Part shown: positions 62,476-64,000 of the stretch, in pieces
Layout of the letters: each line of letters starts with the position of its first letter
Position numbering within the stretch: the stretch's first letter is position 1
Assembly (NCBI RefSeq): GCF_000697965.2
Contig: NZ_CP015882.1
Coordinates: forward strand, 310,001 to 374,000
DNA: 64,000 nucleotides
Direction of reading: 5' to 3'
DNA from: Ensifer adhaerens
GTDB taxonomy: Bacteria > Pseudomonadota > Alphaproteobacteria > Rhizobiales > Rhizobiaceae
Notes under the pieces: model-generated
Seen by the model: the letters and a program-made list of their open reading frames with translations, nothing else
The model's database searches: none
Told to the model about the DNA's origin: nothing
Translations under genes and position numbers: made by a program

Positions 62476-62703
62476 ATGCCAACCCATCTGGATAAGGGAG
62501 GCGACAGAGTCGGGACATCGAATGGTAGGAACCCACTGCCAACAGGATTGGGATTTCTCAGGCGCGCTTTCTTACTTGCAGTTATTATCGGTTTAACACT
62601 TGCAGTGATTGCGTTCACAATATCGCGCTCCTTGGAACCAGGCAGTGACCTCGGCAGCAATCAGCAAACGGTTGTACCAACAGGTACCGATAAGGCCAAG
62701 TGA
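62476..62703 (+). CDS. Small single-span membrane protein
   Basis: A 75-residue protein with one hydrophobic helix (residues 31-50, AFLLAVIIGLTLAVIAFTIS) and otherwise polar ends. ATG 62476 follows AAAAAAGGACG. No recognised family. It stands alone next to the decayed hydrolase gene. A small inner-membrane protein is the only supportable description. Confidence 0.55.
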   Translation: MPTHLDKGGDRVGTSNGRNPLPTGLGFLRRAFLLAVIIGLTLAVIAFTISRSLEPGSDLGSNQQTVVPTGTDKAK

Positions 62704-63103
62704 AGTTGAAGCACCCACGAACCGCCAAGCGACATCCGCTCGAGCAACGGTCGGAGCGGTGGTGACGCATGCGTAACCCCTCACGCGCGAACCGGCCCGA
62801 TAGGATTGGACCGCGGGCGGGTCGAGAATGCTTGTAGGTCTACTTCAACTGCAGCGCGTTCATAGATAATGACGCTTTCTGGTGCACTGCTTACCGAACG
62901 TGCGGCCGGCAGAAGCATGCCACTGTTCAAATGCTAGTTTGATGACACGGCCGGACGCTAGACTTCTTTCTGGCACGTATGGCTCTCCGGGAAGTCCGGA
63001 TTCGCTGGATCAACCGAGATTTTGCCCGAGAATTCCTTCCTTGAAGGAACGTGCACATCGATACGGTGAAAGTGAAGGCACGAAAGTTCCACGGACGGCA
63101 CGC
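62704..63103. other. Intergenic, no gene recognised
   Basis: About 400 bases between the small membrane protein and the convergent hypothetical gene at 63104. No supported gene; short frames opposite the next gene are shadows. Confidence 0.5.
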
Positions 63104-63742
63104 CTATCGAAGGAGACCGTCGCTCCCGAATTCGTCCCATCCGCTCAAGCCGGTCGCGGCTTCGTCGGCTCGTTCGCTTGGTTTGACTTTTTCCTTTTTC
63201 TTCAGCGACCGCGTCAACTTCGCCTGATACGCGGCCCGCCTGCGATTTTCCGCTTTCGCCGCTATATCTTCTTCTCGCCACTCATCCACGGCGCCACGGT
63301 CGAGTAGATCTTCGACGACACGAGGATCGAATATGTGAAAGGTGATCTTCCTTGCGCGTCCTTGTAGCCTCACCGTTCGCGTCCCGGCGCTGGGCAGACG
63401 ACCGTCTGCGAGCCAGCGCTTCCGCTCTGATGCCGTGATCGTCAGAATATCCTCGATCTCTCGAGGAATGATCGGAAGGTTTGCGATGCCGTCCAACGCG
63501 CTGGAGACGGCCGATGCCGTAGCTCTGAAGGCTGTCTTCGAAGTCTCTGGCATGACGAGGATCAGCCCGCCTGGCTGCATATCCAGCGACTTCCGGATCG
63601 TGGATGGTAGCCGGGACCGGATTTCCTGCAGAATACCCTTAAGCCTGACACCAGATCCGAGGGTCGCCACCACGGGAAGCGGCCACTCCCTGATCAGTTC
63701 GGGATCGTCACTTTCCTTGCTCTTTGTCTTCGTCTTGGGCAT
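63104..63742 (-). CDS. Hypothetical protein, charged C-terminus
   Basis: A 212-residue protein from ATG 63742 (MPKTKTKSKESDDPELIREW). I do not recognise a family. The middle segment REIEDILTITASERKRWLAD may be a small helical DNA-binding motif, since serine-rich ITASERKRWL resembles the start of an HTH, and the last 60 residues are strongly basic and acidic. An upstream start at 63847 is possible. No membrane span. It lies at the right end with no operon partner. Confidence 0.55.
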   Translation of the reverse strand: MPKTKTKSKESDDPELIREWPLPVVATLGSGVRLKGILQEIRSRLPSTIRKSLDMQPGGLILVMPETSKTAFRATASAVSSALDGIANLPIIPREIEDILTITASERKRWLADGRLPSAGTRTVRLQGRARKITFHIFDPRVVEDLLDRGAVDEWREEDIAAKAENRRRAAYQAKLTRSLKKKEKVKPSERADEAATGLSGWDEFGSDGLLR

Positions 63743-64000
63743 TCCGCAGGAGATGGTGTTGAAGGGGCCGCGCGTCAACGGAGCTTGGGATGATTTGCCA
63801 CGTTCCCTCCTCATATCTGTGTCGATGCCGAGTTGGTTTCCGGTCATGGGACCGCAAAACCCCGTTTAGAACTGAGGAGATGCCCATGTTCCGGCGGACC
63901 GCCGGGACAGACGACACTGGCCGGGTGAACTCTTTACCAAGCTACACATCGACACCCGAGAAACGTTCATCAGGGACAGCAGGCAGACCGGGATTTCTCA
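63743..64000. other. Right edge, no supported gene
   Basis: No complete gene is supported here. Open frames on both strands run to the window end without recognisable motifs, so a gene cut by the edge cannot be excluded. Confidence 0.4.

Overview
This window looks like an accessory replicon (plasmid, chromid or genomic-island rich segment) of a fast-growing alphaproteobacterium of the Rhizobium/Sinorhizobium/Agrobacterium type. The reasons are GC-rich codon use with strong third-position G/C, a very high density of ABC importers each paired with a LacI, GntR, TetR, LysR or MocR regulator, HWE-type histidine kinase architecture, and rhizobial styles of toxin-antitoxin and recombinase remnants. 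No rRNA, intact tRNA, replication gene or CRISPR array was seen.

Layout. 0-1.9 kb: end of a mobile mystery A/B (Fic) pair, an IS3-family left-end remnant and a MocR fragment. 1.9-9.8 kb: a LysR regulator divergent from a seven-gene operon (ureohydrolase, two SDRs, polysaccharide-deacetylase-family hydrolase, small membrane protein, NCS1 permease, GMC oxidoreductase) that looks like a pathway for a nitrogenous (guanidino/ureido-type) compound. 9.9-17.4 kb: a MocR regulator divergent from an AfuABC-like importer followed by a sugar isomerase and an inositol-phosphatase-family enzyme. 17.7-25 kb: a LacI-controlled sugar/sugar-acid locus (lactonase, tautomerase, LacI on one strand; ribose-type ABC importer on the other) with two matching operators between the two arms. 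25-26.6 kb: an exported alpha/beta hydrolase and a DoxX-like protein.

26.6-41.8 kb is a decayed, mobile-DNA-rich zone: an aldehyde dehydrogenase pseudogene, a tRNA-like remnant, four VapBC-type modules (one frameshifted), one full and one truncated tyrosine recombinase that both sit directly downstream of a toxin-antitoxin pair, a decapitated autotransporter fragment with 54-bp repeats next to a recombination-site-like inverted repeat, an IS3 transposase remnant, a HEPN-like locus with an XRE regulator, a frameshifted HWE kinase with its receiver protein, a DNA ligase fragment, and other relics.

41.8-46.9 kb: an amino-acid-type ABC importer lacking a local ATPase, with a DAO-family oxidase, a DMT exporter and a GntR/UTRA regulator. 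47-56.8 kb: the most coherent catabolic system, a LacI regulator plus a nine-gene Frl-like operon (FrlB-type deglycase, ABC importer, FrlC-type epimerase, FrlD-type kinase, DAO-family oxidase, ABC ATPase) predicted to import and break down Amadori compounds such as fructosyl-amino acids. 57.5-61.1 kb: a TetR repressor with two operators divergent from an isomerase/epimerase and two alpha/beta hydrolases. 61.2-64 kb: a doubly inactivated Tat-exported hydrolase pseudogene, a small membrane protein and a hypothetical gene.

All assignments come from reading motifs and overall sequence resemblance; no database search was run.
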